The notes: a model not told the origin generated them from the letters alone. Counted from the first letter of the stretch, positions 26,105-35,300 are shown. The stretch: 48,241 nucleotides of DNA from Burkholderiaceae bacterium (GCA_947472645.1 CANJBQ010000019.1:1-48241); one strand, 5' to 3'. A program made the numbers and translations.

Positions 26105-26141
26105 TACCCCTAATTTTTGAGTACTCTAAAAATTAGGGGTA
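26105..26141. terminator. Long inverted repeat between convergent genes
   Basis: A 14-bp stem, TACCCCTAATTTTT paired with AAAAATTAGGGGTA, encloses the 9-base loop GAGTACTCT, which is itself nearly symmetric. It lies between the convergent Bug (plus) and LivK (minus) genes. A long T tail is missing outside the stem, so termination strength is uncertain, but position and stability favour a bidirectional terminator. Confidence 0.7.
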
Positions 26142-26176
26142 AATTTAAGAAACTAAACTATAAAAAGGTAAGCAAC

Positions 26177-27388
26177 TTATTTCCATAATGTACATTTGGA
26201 TTCGGCTTTAGTATTAAAAGCATCTTCACCACGAACGCGTTCTACTACTTTATAGTAATCCCATGGATATTTACTTTCAGATGGCTTTTTCACTTCCATT
26301 AAATAATATTCATGAATCATACGTCCATCAGGCCTTATGTAACCATTTTTTATAAAAAAGTCATTAATTTTCATAGTCTTCATGTGGGCAATCACTTTGG
26401 CACTATCATCAGTTCCAATTTCTTTAACCGCTTTAAGATATTGGTATGTTGCTGAGTAAGCACCTGCTTGCAATACTGATGGCATTTTTTTCATTTTTCC
26501 AAAATATCTACGTGACCATGCACGACTATCTTCATTCAAATCCCAATACCATGCAGCGGATAAAAACATACCCTGAGTAACAGGCAATCCCAAGGTGTGA
26601 GTATCTGTAATAAACTGCATCATAGCCGTCATTTTCATGGACTTATCAATACCAAATTCATTGGCGGCTTTTACTGAGTTATGTAAATCTGATCCTGCAT
26701 TCGCAAAAGCTAACACGGCTGCCTTCGATGATTGCGCTTTTAATAGGAAAGATGAGAAATCATTTGCCCCAACTGGATGACGTATTGAACCCTCTACTTT
26801 ACCTCCCTCAGCTAAGATAACTTCTGAAGTATCTTTTTCTAAAGAGTGGCCAAACGCATAATCAGCCACTAAAAAATACCATGATTTACCCACTTTTTGC
26901 GTTACAGCTTTACCAACTACGCGAGCTTGCGCAATGGTATCTAAAACATAGTTAATCGTATAGGGCGTGCAATCTTCATTAGTTAATCTTGCTGTACCGC
27001 CCCCAACTGAAATAAATGCAACTTTTTTATCTGCAGCAACTTTTGAGACTGCTAATGCCACCCCAGAATTTACCCCGCCTAATAATAAGTCTATATTAGA
27101 GTCTGCCCACTCCCGTGCTTTTGTTGCAGCAATTTCTGGTTTGTTTTGGTGATTAACAACTTGTAAATCAATTTTTTTACCATTGATCGAACCACCAAAA
27201 TCATCAATAGCCATCTTTATAGCCTCGACAGCTCCAGAACCGTCAAAATCGGAATATATCCCACTTAAATCAGTAGAAAAGCCAATTCTAATTTCCTGAT
27301 TTGAAAATTGGGCATTAACATTAAACGCTGTAACTAATCCAATTCCAACAAAAAATACAGTTAATTTATTTTTTAAATTTTTATTCAT
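26177..27388 (-). CDS. LivK-type ABC transporter substrate-binding protein
   Basis: This 403-residue protein has a signal peptide (KLTVFFVGIGLVTAFNVNA, then Q) and a type I periplasmic binding fold. It begins IRIGFSTDLSGIYSDFDGSG and includes INGKKIDLQVVNHQNKP and VKKPSESKYPWDYYKVVERV. The last motif is typical of the branch found beside aromatic or methoxylated-compound genes. AGGAG precedes the ATG. It is the last gene of a minus-strand operon (VanA, VanB, GMC oxidoreductase, receptor), so it may bind the operon's substrate. No permease or ATPase gene is present, so it must use a Liv transporter elsewhere. Confidence 0.93.
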   Translation of the reverse strand: MNKNLKNKLTVFFVGIGLVTAFNVNAQFSNQEIRIGFSTDLSGIYSDFDGSGAVEAIKMAIDDFGGSINGKKIDLQVVNHQNKPEIAATKAREWADSNIDLLLGGVNSGVALAVSKVAADKKVAFISVGGGTARLTNEDCTPYTINYVLDTIAQARVVGKAVTQKVGKSWYFLVADYAFGHSLEKDTSEVILAEGGKVEGSIRHPVGANDFSSFLLKAQSSKAAVLAFANAGSDLHNSVKAANEFGIDKSMKMTAMMQFITDTHTLGLPVTQGMFLSAAWYWDLNEDSRAWSRRYFGKMKKMPSVLQAGAYSATYQYLKAVKEIGTDDSAKVIAHMKTMKINDFFIKNGYIRPDGRMIHEYYLMEVKKPSESKYPWDYYKVVERVRGEDAFNTKAESKCTLWK

Positions 27389-27410
27389 TTCAATCTCCTA
27401 TTTTTAATAC

Positions 27411-29018
27411 TCAACGATGAAAATACTCATTTTTTAACATTTGTGAAGCTTTTTCAGCAATCATGACTGTTGTTGCATTCGTATTACCAGAAATAATTCT
27501 TGGCATGATTGAAGCATCTATTACAAAAAGATTATTCACGCCCCTTACTTTTAATGAAGTGTCCACAACAGCATCATCATCAGAGCCCATTCGACAAGAT
27601 CCAACTGGATGATGAACAGAGTCCCCTTTTTTCTTACAAAATTCTAAAATTTGCTCATCTGTTTTAATGTCAATGCCCGGTGCTTTTTCTTGGCTTATGT
27701 ATTGACTGATCACTGGTTGAGAAAATATTTTTCTTAACAAATGAAACCCTTTCAACATCATTTCTTTATCAAATTGTGTTTTTAAATATCCGCCATCTAT
27801 TTTTGGATAATCGTCAACATTCTTCGACTTTATATGGATAGATCCTCTTGATTCTGGCTTTAAGTTACAAACAATTGCTGTTAAGCCCGACTTCTTATCC
27901 AATTTTCTAGGGTGCGCAGCAGGGTCAAGTGCAGCGGGAGCAAAAAGAACCTGTAAATCTGGATATTCTTTATCTGATGAAGACTTAACAAAAGCGCCAA
28001 CTTGTGTTGCATTAAAAGCGAGTAACCCATCACGTTTGAGGTAATAGCGAAAAATTTGACCTAACATTGCTAATGGGCTGACATAATCATTTAGCGACCG
28101 AATACCAATTACATTCACTACGATAGGTGATTGATAGTGGTCCTGAACATTTTCTCCTACTTGTGGACGATTGACTTTACATTCAATACCAAGCTTATTT
28201 AAGCGATCTGCACATCCTATTCCTGATAGTTCGAGAACTTGAGAGCTGCCAACAGTTCCGCCAGATAGAATAATCTTTTTACCCCTTAGTAATTTACTAC
28301 TGCCATCTTGAGAGCGAACCCATACTCCTGATGCATTATTCCCATCAAATTCAACTCGCTCTACCACGACATTTGTTGTTATCTTTAAGTTTTTTCTTTT
28401 TGCCGCAAGTGTTAAGTAAGTGGCTGCAGTACTTTGACGACGACCATTTTTTACTGTCTGGTGATAATAGCCTGCGCCTTCTTGTGCGGGAGTATTAAAA
28501 TCTGAAACTCGTTTAATTCCTGCGCTCACCATCGCATTGAGGAAAATATCTGAACTAGGATGATGATGAGATAGCGTAACTGTTAATGGTCCCCTATCAC
28601 CATGTAAATCACTTGGTCCATCACAGTGATTTTCACTCTTGATGAAATAAGGTAAAACATCATCCCATCCCCAGCCATCACAGCCCATCTTTTTCCATTC
28701 CTCAAAGTCACCTTTGTTGCCACGAATATGAACCATAGCATTTACGCTGCTAGAACCACCTAGAACTCGCCCTCTTACATAATCAATACTTCTGCCATTC
28801 AAACCCACTTCGGGTTCTGTTTTGTAATCCCAAATGACTCTTTCATCAAAGGCAACATAATTAAACCCTGCTGGAATATGTAGTAATTCCATGTCATCTT
28901 TTTTGCCGGCTTCAATTAATAAAACGTGAATATCGTCTATTTCAGTCAAGCGATTTGCTAGAACGCATCCAGCAGAGCCTGCGCCAACAACAATTACGTC
29001 GTATATGAATTCGTCCAT
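27411..29018 (-). CDS. GMC-family FAD-dependent alcohol oxidoreductase
   Basis: This 535-residue glucose-methanol-choline oxidoreductase has the N-terminal FAD motif GAGSAG (12-17) and the family signatures GRVLGGSSSVNAMVHIRG (around residue 85) and GGTVGSSQVLELSGIG (around residue 250). The catalytic histidine H470 lies in HHPVGSCRMG, followed by the SGNTNATT motif. It oxidises a primary alcohol with FAD; substrates of close relatives include choline and aromatic or polyethylene-glycol alcohols. It lies 14 bases downstream of the VanB-like reductase and 22 bases before the receptor, so it is part of that operon. Its own substrate is not visible from sequence. Confidence 0.93.
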   Translation of the reverse strand: MDEFIYDVIVVGAGSAGCVLANRLTEIDDIHVLLIEAGKKDDMELLHIPAGFNYVAFDERVIWDYKTEPEVGLNGRSIDYVRGRVLGGSSSVNAMVHIRGNKGDFEEWKKMGCDGWGWDDVLPYFIKSENHCDGPSDLHGDRGPLTVTLSHHHPSSDIFLNAMVSAGIKRVSDFNTPAQEGAGYYHQTVKNGRRQSTAATYLTLAAKRKNLKITTNVVVERVEFDGNNASGVWVRSQDGSSKLLRGKKIILSGGTVGSSQVLELSGIGCADRLNKLGIECKVNRPQVGENVQDHYQSPIVVNVIGIRSLNDYVSPLAMLGQIFRYYLKRDGLLAFNATQVGAFVKSSSDKEYPDLQVLFAPAALDPAAHPRKLDKKSGLTAIVCNLKPESRGSIHIKSKNVDDYPKIDGGYLKTQFDKEMMLKGFHLLRKIFSQPVISQYISQEKAPGIDIKTDEQILEFCKKKGDSVHHPVGSCRMGSDDDAVVDTSLKVRGVNNLFVIDASIMPRIISGNTNATTVMIAEKASQMLKNEYFHR

Positions 29019-29032
29019 TTACTAATTCCTTT

Positions 29033-29998
29033 TTAAATATTCAATACCAAACGCTCAGTTAATGAGCGCGAGCAACAAGGAGTAATGAATAAATTTAAGT
29101 TTTTTTCTTCATCAGTCTGATACATATCGCGATGATCAGGAATGCCTTCTAAAACTGGCGTTAAGCAAGTCCCACAGACCCCTTGCTCACACGATAAATC
29201 TATTACAACACCAACTTGTTTTAATGCTTGTGCAATTGTTTGATTTTCTAAAACATCAACATTTATTCCTGTTTTTTGTGCAACAACATTAAAAGAGGCC
29301 CCCGTCTTTATAACGTTTGAATTAAAGTATTCTGTATGAATCTGATTGGCGGAATATCCACACTCAATAGCTTGATCCTTCACGAAATCGATAAATCCAG
29401 AAGGCCCACAAAGATATATTTGCTTGTTTGTTTCTAGCCCACTGATTAGACACTTCTTATCAAATTTTATTCCGTTAGGTTCATCGTCTATATAGATAAA
29501 AGTTTTATTAGCAAATCTTGATTGATGGATTTCATCTTCAAAAGCCAGTTTGTTTTTACTTCTACAAAAATAATGAAGTTCAAAATCAGCGTTATTTTTA
29601 TCTAATGCATATGCCATAGACAATAATGGGGTAATACCAATGCCGCCTGCAAATAAGAATGATTTTTTTGCCGATAGATCCAAGTGAAATTTATTAATCG
29701 GTTTACTTACTTTTAATATCTGATGTAATTTAAAGTCTTCAAATATCTTCTTAGATCCGCCTCTCGAATTTGTTTCTCGAAGTATTCCAAGCCTGTAAAC
29801 CACTTGGCTCAAGTCTTTACTACAGATTGAATATTGCCTAACGAGATCAGGCGCAATATAAACATCTAAATGAGAGCCAGAATCGTAGGGTGGTAAGAAG
29901 CTGCCATCAATTGGCTTAAGCTCAATGGCTAAAATATCTTTTGCAATCATATCCAATGCACTAATTTGTACATTGAGTAAATCATTTTCATTGTTCAT
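29033..29998 (-). CDS. PDR/VanB-type oxygenase reductase
   Basis: This 321-residue reductase (from the ATG at 29998) has an FMN/FAD domain with RQYSIC, an NAD-binding domain with GGIGITPLLSMA and LCGPSGF, and a C-terminal plant-type 2Fe-2S domain. The 2Fe-2S domain carries C270, C275, C278 (CEQGVCGTC) and a fourth cysteine in PCCSRS. It passes electrons from NADH to the Rieske oxygenase encoded just upstream. A TTG at 30016, directly after the VanA stop, would add six residues; neither start has a clear ribosome site. Vanillate demethylase reductase (VanB) is the best-known relative. Confidence 0.92.
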   Translation of the reverse strand: MNNENDLLNVQISALDMIAKDILAIELKPIDGSFLPPYDSGSHLDVYIAPDLVRQYSICSKDLSQVVYRLGILRETNSRGGSKKIFEDFKLHQILKVSKPINKFHLDLSAKKSFLFAGGIGITPLLSMAYALDKNNADFELHYFCRSKNKLAFEDEIHQSRFANKTFIYIDDEPNGIKFDKKCLISGLETNKQIYLCGPSGFIDFVKDQAIECGYSANQIHTEYFNSNVIKTGASFNVVAQKTGINVDVLENQTIAQALKQVGVVIDLSCEQGVCGTCLTPVLEGIPDHRDMYQTDEEKNLNLFITPCCSRSLTERLVLNI

Positions 29999-30016
29999 CT
30001 TGAAAATATTTACCAA

Positions 30017-31096
30017 TTACTTTTTAAGCTCTTGGGTAATTTTATTTTGTAGAATTCTCTGATATCTTACAGGTCCTCCATCTATAGACAATAGTGCAGG
30101 CTTTAATAGATACTTTGCATTATCCATAGTATTTTGCTGTGCCTCTATCACCGGAACATCCTGCTCTGCAAAAGCAAAGGTTCTTAATTCGTAGATCTTA
30201 TCTCGAATTGCAGAGTTTTTATCATCTCCAGTTGTTAAGACATTCCATCTTGCAGCAGTGTAGTAGTAATGTGTTGTTCTATCTGATTCTGGTGTTAGTA
30301 AATGAATTGCAAAGTATCCGGTTCCTTTTTCTTTTGGTTCGCCATGCTTACTTACGCCGAACTCAAGAATTAAATTACTTGGGCAATACCAAGAGATAGT
30401 ACTCCACTGATCACCTTTTTCAAATCCTGGAGGGCTCATTACTTGAAGTATTCCAGGGGTTTCAGCATTGATTGAAGGTCTACTAACTGATACCACTTCA
30501 CCGACTTGATTAACTTTTATATCGGCATCAACTGTCTGAGCGTTTCCCAATATTCCTGCATGAACATAGGATGTGTGGCTGAGATCTAAAAGATTATCTA
30601 CAACCAACTGATAATTAGCATTTACTTTCAAATATCCTGGTCTAGTCACATACATTTCTGGCGTGTCTATCAAACAACTATAGTCAGGTATCAAAGATTG
30701 ATCAGCGGGTTCATCCCCCATCCATATCCAGATCAATGAATATTTCTCTTCTACGGGATAACTTTTAAAATTTGTAATTTCTGGTATGGTGCAGGGCGCA
30801 TGAGGATTTTTTACGCATTTGCCATTGGCAGAATACTCCAAGCCATGATAGATGCATTGAATTCTATCTCCTGGTATTAACTTACCCATTGATAATGGTG
30901 CAAATCGATGTGCACATCTGTCAGTGATTGCCGCAACCGAGCCGTCTTCTTTACGAAAAAAAACGATTTGTTCATTGAGAATTGTTTTGGGAACTAGTTT
31001 AGCTTCTTGCAAATCAGAGCCCCACATTGCAACATACCAAGTATTAAAAACAAAACCCCGGGGTAGCTGTTCAATTATTTCTGTGCTTGCTAACAT
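30017..31096 (-). CDS. Rieske non-heme iron oxygenase, VanA-like
   Basis: This 359-residue terminal oxygenase has a Rieske cluster at C61-x-H63 (DRCAHRFAPLSMGKL) and C81-x2-H84 (CIYHGLEY). The mononuclear iron site lies in VVDNLLDLSHTSYVH (H174, H179, with D171 as bridge). This is the vanillate O-demethylase (VanA)/toluene-sulfonate methyl-monooxygenase family, which removes methyl groups from methoxyaromatics as formaldehyde or hydroxylates related rings. AAGGAG lies before the ATG. It heads a minus-strand operon with its reductase, a GMC oxidoreductase and a receptor, and faces a LysR gene 200 bases away. The substrate is inferred, not shown. Confidence 0.94.
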   Translation of the reverse strand: MLASTEIIEQLPRGFVFNTWYVAMWGSDLQEAKLVPKTILNEQIVFFRKEDGSVAAITDRCAHRFAPLSMGKLIPGDRIQCIYHGLEYSANGKCVKNPHAPCTIPEITNFKSYPVEEKYSLIWIWMGDEPADQSLIPDYSCLIDTPEMYVTRPGYLKVNANYQLVVDNLLDLSHTSYVHAGILGNAQTVDADIKVNQVGEVVSVSRPSINAETPGILQVMSPPGFEKGDQWSTISWYCPSNLILEFGVSKHGEPKEKGTGYFAIHLLTPESDRTTHYYYTAARWNVLTTGDDKNSAIRDKIYELRTFAFAEQDVPVIEAQQNTMDNAKYLLKPALLSIDGGPVRYQRILQNKITQELKK

Positions 31097-31296
31097 TCTT
31101 CTAATCTCCTTGATAGATAATTATTTTTGAATTTAGTGTATTTAAAATAGCGTCTAATTACAAATTACTTAAATTCATGGAGTATGATTTATTTTTATGT
31201 GGCTTTAAAATAATTAAATGTTATCAATAGTCGCAAGGGTTAACCCTAAATTTGTGCAACGATTACTCATGCCATTTACAAAGGTAAATTTTATTC
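31097..31296. promoter_or_regulatory. VanA-like/LysR divergent promoter, palindromic site
   Basis: A perfect 12-base palindrome AGGGTTAACCCT at 31236-31247 is followed by AAATTT. It lies 50 bases before the LysR start and 140 bases before the VanA-like start, where a LysR protein would usually bind. A similar sequence, AGGGGCAACCCTGAATTT, lies at 43605-43622. Confidence 0.55.
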
Positions 31297-32193
31297 ATGA
31301 ATAAAAGAATTCCTTCTATATCAAGCCTGCTGGCCTTTGAAGCATCTGCTCGTTATTTGAGCTTTACCAGAGCGGCGATTGAACTGAATTTAACCCAAAC
31401 TGCAATTAGTCATCAGATTAAAAATTTAGAAGAGCTTCTTGAGACTAACTTATTTATTAGAAATGCAAGTGGGCTTATTTTGACTGAAAAAGCTAAAGAC
31501 TATTTAGTCTCTGTTAGGGAGGCTATTATTATTCTGTCTTCAGCATCGGATCATGCCGGAACTGAGAATCAAAAAAATGTCTTAACTGTAGAGTGTTTAG
31601 GAGCGTTCGCTATTAAAAAATTGATTCCTAATTTACATAAATTTAGAGCTATCTATCCTCATATAGAAATAAGGTTAAACACCATTCATACATTACATGA
31701 TATTTTGAAGAGAAATTTTGATGTTGGTATTTGGCATGGTTTAGGTAAGTGGAATGGCATAGATTCTGAGAGCCTTGGACCTGAAGAAATTTTCCCTGTT
31801 TGTAGCCCCAGTTTAATGAAGTCTGGACTCAAACTTGAAACTCCAGAGGATCTAAAAAATTACACAATTATTAGATCTTCTTGTCCCGTTTTAGGTGACG
31901 AATGGCCTTTTTGGCTTGAGGCTGCTGGTTATACAAATATTGAATTAAATTCAAGTATCAATTGTGACTATTTTATTACCAATGTTCAGTGTGCAATTAA
32001 TTCACTAGGCGTCACTTTAGGTCGGTCGTCTGTAGTCAAAGAAGATCTGGAAAACGGTATATTGATTGAGCCTTTCAATATAAGAACAACATCCATCAGT
32101 AGTTACCAGTTAGTCTCTCCGCATGAAGTAACTAATACTACAAAGGTAAAGCTTTTCAAAAATTGGGTATTAGAAAATTTAAAAACTGAGTAG
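31297..32193 (+). CDS. LysR-family transcriptional regulator (GcvA-like)
   Basis: This 298-residue LysR regulator has a winged helix-turn-helix at residues 8-65 (SFTRAAIELNLTQTAISHQI, then NLEELLETNLFIR) and an effector domain from about residue 90. It is paralogous to the regulator at 18246: they share the opening pattern (I/L)PSI(S/T)SLL(A/S)FE and the recognition helix, which predicts similar DNA sites. It is divergent from the VanA-like operon, its likely target. Start is the ATG at 31297; no strong ribosome site is visible. Confidence 0.95.
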   Translation: MNKRIPSISSLLAFEASARYLSFTRAAIELNLTQTAISHQIKNLEELLETNLFIRNASGLILTEKAKDYLVSVREAIIILSSASDHAGTENQKNVLTVECLGAFAIKKLIPNLHKFRAIYPHIEIRLNTIHTLHDILKRNFDVGIWHGLGKWNGIDSESLGPEEIFPVCSPSLMKSGLKLETPEDLKNYTIIRSSCPVLGDEWPFWLEAAGYTNIELNSSINCDYFITNVQCAINSLGVTLGRSSVVKEDLENGILIEPFNIRTTSISSYQLVSPHEVTNTTKVKLFKNWVLENLKTE

Positions 32194-32281
32194 TATTTTT
32201 TCCTACCAAATGATGAGTGTGAGTCATTGATGGATAACCTGAGACATACTTTACAATTTTATGTATTAGGAGAGTCAACTT

Positions 32282-32384
32282 ATGCCTTGGAATGATAGTA
32301 ATTTCATAAGATTCGGAAATGCTTGATTTCGTGGAGACATTAGGATTTAGTTCAGATGGTAGAAGTCCTGATGATTTTGATTAA
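32282..32384 (+). pseudogene. Possible broken small gene
   Basis: AGGAG at about 32270 precedes an ATG at 32282 that reads MPWNDSNFIRFGNA and stops at 32326. In the next frame an ATG at 32319 gives a 21-residue stretch, MLDFVETLGFSSDGRSPDDF plus one residue, ending at 32384. A single frameshift would join them. This may be the leftover of a gene between the LysR and SDR genes. I do not recognise the product. Confidence 0.25.
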
Positions 32385-32462
32385 TTTGAGAAGTCAGAAT
32401 TTAAAGCTGTCGGTACTGTATAAAAGAATGTCAATTTGAATGAATTAGTTTTGGAGACCAAT

Positions 32463-33242
32463 ATGGATTTAGGTATTAACGGTAAAAAAGCAATTATTTG
32501 TGCATCCTCTAAAGGGTTAGGTAAAGCTTGCGCCATTTCTTTATCTAAGGAGGGTGTGGAAATATATATCAATGGTCGCACGGAAGCTACTGTTCGTGCT
32601 GCTGTCCAAAAAATTAAAACCCTCACTGGTAATGCTGTTCATGGTGTTGTTGCAGATATTACCCAAGAAGATGGCAGACATCAACTTTTAGCGGCCTGTC
32701 CTGATGCAGATATTTTAGTGACCAACAATGCGGGACCAACACCTGGGCATTTTTTAGACTGGGCTCATGATGATTATATCCAAGCGTTTGAGTCTAATAT
32801 GCTTGCACCTGTGCTAATGATAAGAGGTGTTTTAGCTGGCATGCAAGTGAGAAAATTTGGGCGTATTATCAATATCACTTCTGCCATGGTGAAATCCCCG
32901 CTACCTCATCAAGGTTTATCAACATCAGCCAGAACAGCGCTTACAGCTGTTTGTAAAGCAATCTCTAGAGATGTCGCTGTTGACAATGTCACTATCAATA
33001 ATTTACTTCCCGAACGAATTGATACCGGCCGTCAAATACAAATGACTGAGCGTCAAGCAAAAATTGATAATATTACTTTTGAGGAAGCACGTGCCAAAAT
33101 TACCCAAACTATTGCGGCTAAACGTTTTGGAAGAACGGAAGAGTTTGGAGATATGTGCGCCTACCTATGTAGTCAACAAGCAGGGTTTATTAGTGGGCAA
33201 AATATTCAAATTGATGGTGGGTCCTATCGAGGCATAATTTAA
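32463..33242 (+). CDS. SDR-family oxidoreductase lacking the YxxxK pair
   Basis: This 259-residue short-chain dehydrogenase fold protein has an ASSKGLG dinucleotide motif (14-20), NNAG at 88-91 and the serine S140 in NITSAM. I chose the ATG at 32463 because GGAG lies 6 bases before it (an upstream in-frame start would add nine residues). The catalytic Tyr-x3-Lys is missing: the aligned sequence is GLSTSARTAL (151-160), with S153 and R157 in these positions. This occurs in a known divergent SDR branch whose N-terminal half and GxxIDGG C-terminal motif (here IQIDGGSY) are intact. Activity may be altered. It stands alone downstream of the LysR gene; PurU is convergent. Confidence 0.9.
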   Translation: MDLGINGKKAIICASSKGLGKACAISLSKEGVEIYINGRTEATVRAAVQKIKTLTGNAVHGVVADITQEDGRHQLLAACPDADILVTNNAGPTPGHFLDWAHDDYIQAFESNMLAPVLMIRGVLAGMQVRKFGRIINITSAMVKSPLPHQGLSTSARTALTAVCKAISRDVAVDNVTINNLLPERIDTGRQIQMTERQAKIDNITFEEARAKITQTIAAKRFGRTEEFGDMCAYLCSQQAGFISGQNIQIDGGSYRGII

Positions 33243-33379
33243 ACCGCAAAATAAACAAAAATAATACAAGCAAAGCATCATCATAAGTTCTTAGTGCCAC
33301 CTAAAGATAATTTTCTAGGTTTATTCTATTGAGGAGTATGTCGACAGTCAGCAAAACCTACCATTTTAAAAGGGTGGAT

Positions 33380-34222
33380 TTATTTAAAGATAATAGTTTT
33401 GTGGCCATTGATTAAGATACGATGTTCACTATGCCATTTAACGGCACGGGCTAAAACCTGACTTTCTGTATCGCGTCCTAGGGCGGTTAAGTCATCAACA
33501 TTTTTGCTGTGGTCAACTCGAGCAACATCTTGTTCAATGATTGGCCCTTCATCAAGATCTGCCGTGACGTAATGTGCAGTTGCTCCAATTAATTTAACGC
33601 CTCTGTCATAAGCTTGGTAGTAAGGCTTTGCGCCTTTAAAACTAGGTAAAAAGCTATGATGAATATTAATAGCTTTTCCTTCTAATTTATGACAAAAGTC
33701 ATTTGACAATATTTGCATATAACGCGCCAAGACAACTAACTCTGCACGTACATTTTTAATGATCTCGAATTGTTTAGCTTCTACTTCTAATTTATTGGTA
33801 GCATTGACGGGGATATGGTGAAAAGGAATATTGTAGCTTGCCGCTAGTTGATAAAAGTCCATATGATTGCTGATAATTGCACGGATATCAATTTTTAATA
33901 GGCCACTTTTCCATCGAAATAGAAGATCATTCAAGCAATGCCCTTCTTTGCTAACAAATAAAATAGTCTTCATCTGGTAGGCCGTATCATGAAGTGTAGA
34001 AGTAAGATGGTTTGTTATCGAAAATTGATTCAGCTTTAGCTGAATCGTCGCAAGGTCATTTGGACTGACAAATTGCACTCGCATAAAGAATAGGCCGGTA
34101 CTACTATCATTGAACTGGGAAGCCTCCTCAATATTTCCATCTTGTTCTATTAAGAATGTTGAGACGTCACGAACAATTCCAGGTCTGTCTGAGCAGGATA
34201 AATTGAGAATGTATGAATTCAT
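33380..34222 (-). CDS. purU: Formyltetrahydrofolate deformylase
   Basis: This 280-residue PurU has normal length. The N-terminal ACT domain begins SCSDRPGIVRDVSTFLIEQDG. The formyltransferase-like catalytic domain has N186 and H188 in INIHHSFLPSFKGAKPYYQA and D224 in ADLDEGPIIEQDV. It hydrolyses 10-formyl-tetrahydrofolate to formate and tetrahydrofolate, balancing one-carbon pools. It lies close to the VanAB-like genes, whose demethylation would release one-carbon units, so a role in C1 disposal is plausible but inferred. The gene is monocistronic on the minus strand and convergent with the SDR gene. Confidence 0.95.
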   Translation of the reverse strand: MNSYILNLSCSDRPGIVRDVSTFLIEQDGNIEEASQFNDSSTGLFFMRVQFVSPNDLATIQLKLNQFSITNHLTSTLHDTAYQMKTILFVSKEGHCLNDLLFRWKSGLLKIDIRAIISNHMDFYQLAASYNIPFHHIPVNATNKLEVEAKQFEIIKNVRAELVVLARYMQILSNDFCHKLEGKAINIHHSFLPSFKGAKPYYQAYDRGVKLIGATAHYVTADLDEGPIIEQDVARVDHSKNVDDLTALGRDTESQVLARAVKWHSEHRILINGHKTIIFK

Positions 34223-34563
34223 AAGATAAAAATATAAAATTAGTGCAATCGATTAGAAAAGGTGGAGTATGACTCTGATGATGAGGAGACTTAAGCCTTC
34301 AACGAGATCATTGAACTCTTTGTGATTATAGTTTGGTTTTTGTATGGATTGAAAATGTGTTCAAATTCCAGGGTGAGTCAACTCTGCCCTGAGATCGTTA
34401 AGAATTGAATCAGGCTGTATTAGTTCCAGAACCAAAGTCTCCATAATTTGTAGTTAGCATAGAGTATTTGATGAAGCACTTGTTTATGATTATTTAACCG
34501 AAAGCAATTGACTTAAACTGAGGTAACATAAAGGTATTGAAAAAGATAAAGGAGCCAGCGAGC
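34223..34563. other. Intergenic stretch, no gene seen
   Basis: The 341 bases between the divergent PurU and cupin genes hold no coding frame that I can support. They must contain both promoters. GGAG at 34551-34554 serves the cupin gene. I see no repeat or hairpin of note. Confidence 0.5.
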
Positions 34564-35064
34564 ATGAGTCACACATTAGAGCAATTTGCTAGTCAGTGCC
34601 ACGATTTTCTGAAGCACAATCCTGGACCTATTGGTCGTCAAAAAGTCACTGCGGCGTTAAAGGACGTTTTGATAGATCAGGTCTTTATTGCAAAGCATCT
34701 TCACCCAACCACTGGCGAACGCGAAATTATTTATCAAGATCCTGAATTGGGGTTTTGCATTCTGGTCCATCATTACCTTGGTCCAAAAAGGTCTGATCCG
34801 CATGATCATGCACATTCTTGGGCCATCTATGGGCAGGTACACGGTAACACTGAAATGCGAGACTATCAAAAAATTGAAGAGGCCAGTACTGACAAACCCG
34901 GCAAAGTGAAGCTTGTCCGATCTTACACACTGACTCCCGGCGTTGCGCACTTGTACAACGAAGGAGACTTACATGCGCCTGAGCGCAAAAACTCGACTAG
35001 TCTAATCCGCATTGAAGGGACAGATATGTCAAAGCTTAAGCGTTTGAAATACGAAGTGGTGTAA
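34564..35064 (+). CDS. Cupin-fold protein, 3-His (thiol dioxygenase-like)
   Basis: This 166-residue cupin starts at the ATG with GGAG 9 bases upstream (a TTG at 34537 would add nine residues). The metal site looks like three histidines: H80 and H82 in DPHDHAHSW, and H137 in GDLHAPERKN. The glutamate of ordinary HxH(x4)E cupins is not in place. Loss of that glutamate is typical of thiol dioxygenases (cysteine or 3-mercaptopropionate dioxygenase), and GQVHGNTEMRDY follows as in those enzymes. A multi-domain rhodanese gene lies downstream, which supports thiol or sulfane-sulfur metabolism. The substrate is inferred only; other 3-His cupins exist. Confidence 0.8.
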   Translation: MSHTLEQFASQCHDFLKHNPGPIGRQKVTAALKDVLIDQVFIAKHLHPTTGEREIIYQDPELGFCILVHHYLGPKRSDPHDHAHSWAIYGQVHGNTEMRDYQKIEEASTDKPGKVKLVRSYTLTPGVAHLYNEGDLHAPERKNSTSLIRIEGTDMSKLKRLKYEVV

Positions 35065-35112
35065 GCCTAGCTGGCTTTTAGGGCGCTTTCAGTTATGCCA
35101 TTGTAGTAAGAG

Positions 35113-35134
35113 AATTATGAAAACTCTCATAATT
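35113..35134 (+). terminator. Weak hairpin after the cupin gene
   Basis: A perfect 8-bp stem, AATTATGA paired with TCATAATT around the loop AAACTC, is followed by ACTTTT about 50 bases after the cupin stop. The stem is AT-rich and the T run short, so termination is probably partial. Confidence 0.35.
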
Positions 35135-35300
35135 ACTTTTAAGGTGGTAAAACTTACTGAAATATGTCTAGAGGTAAAATTGATGACCATGCCACAATTT
35201 GCTCGCATAGTCGATTCAGACTTTATTCAATAGGATAGGGCTATTAAACGTATGAATATCAAGGCAGAGTAATTGATACGTCTAATAATAAGGATTAGGA

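Noticed and set aside
33345..33380. Imperfect inverted repeat before the PurU stop
   Set aside because: Several mismatches and almost no loop; no clear T tail, so not called as a terminator.
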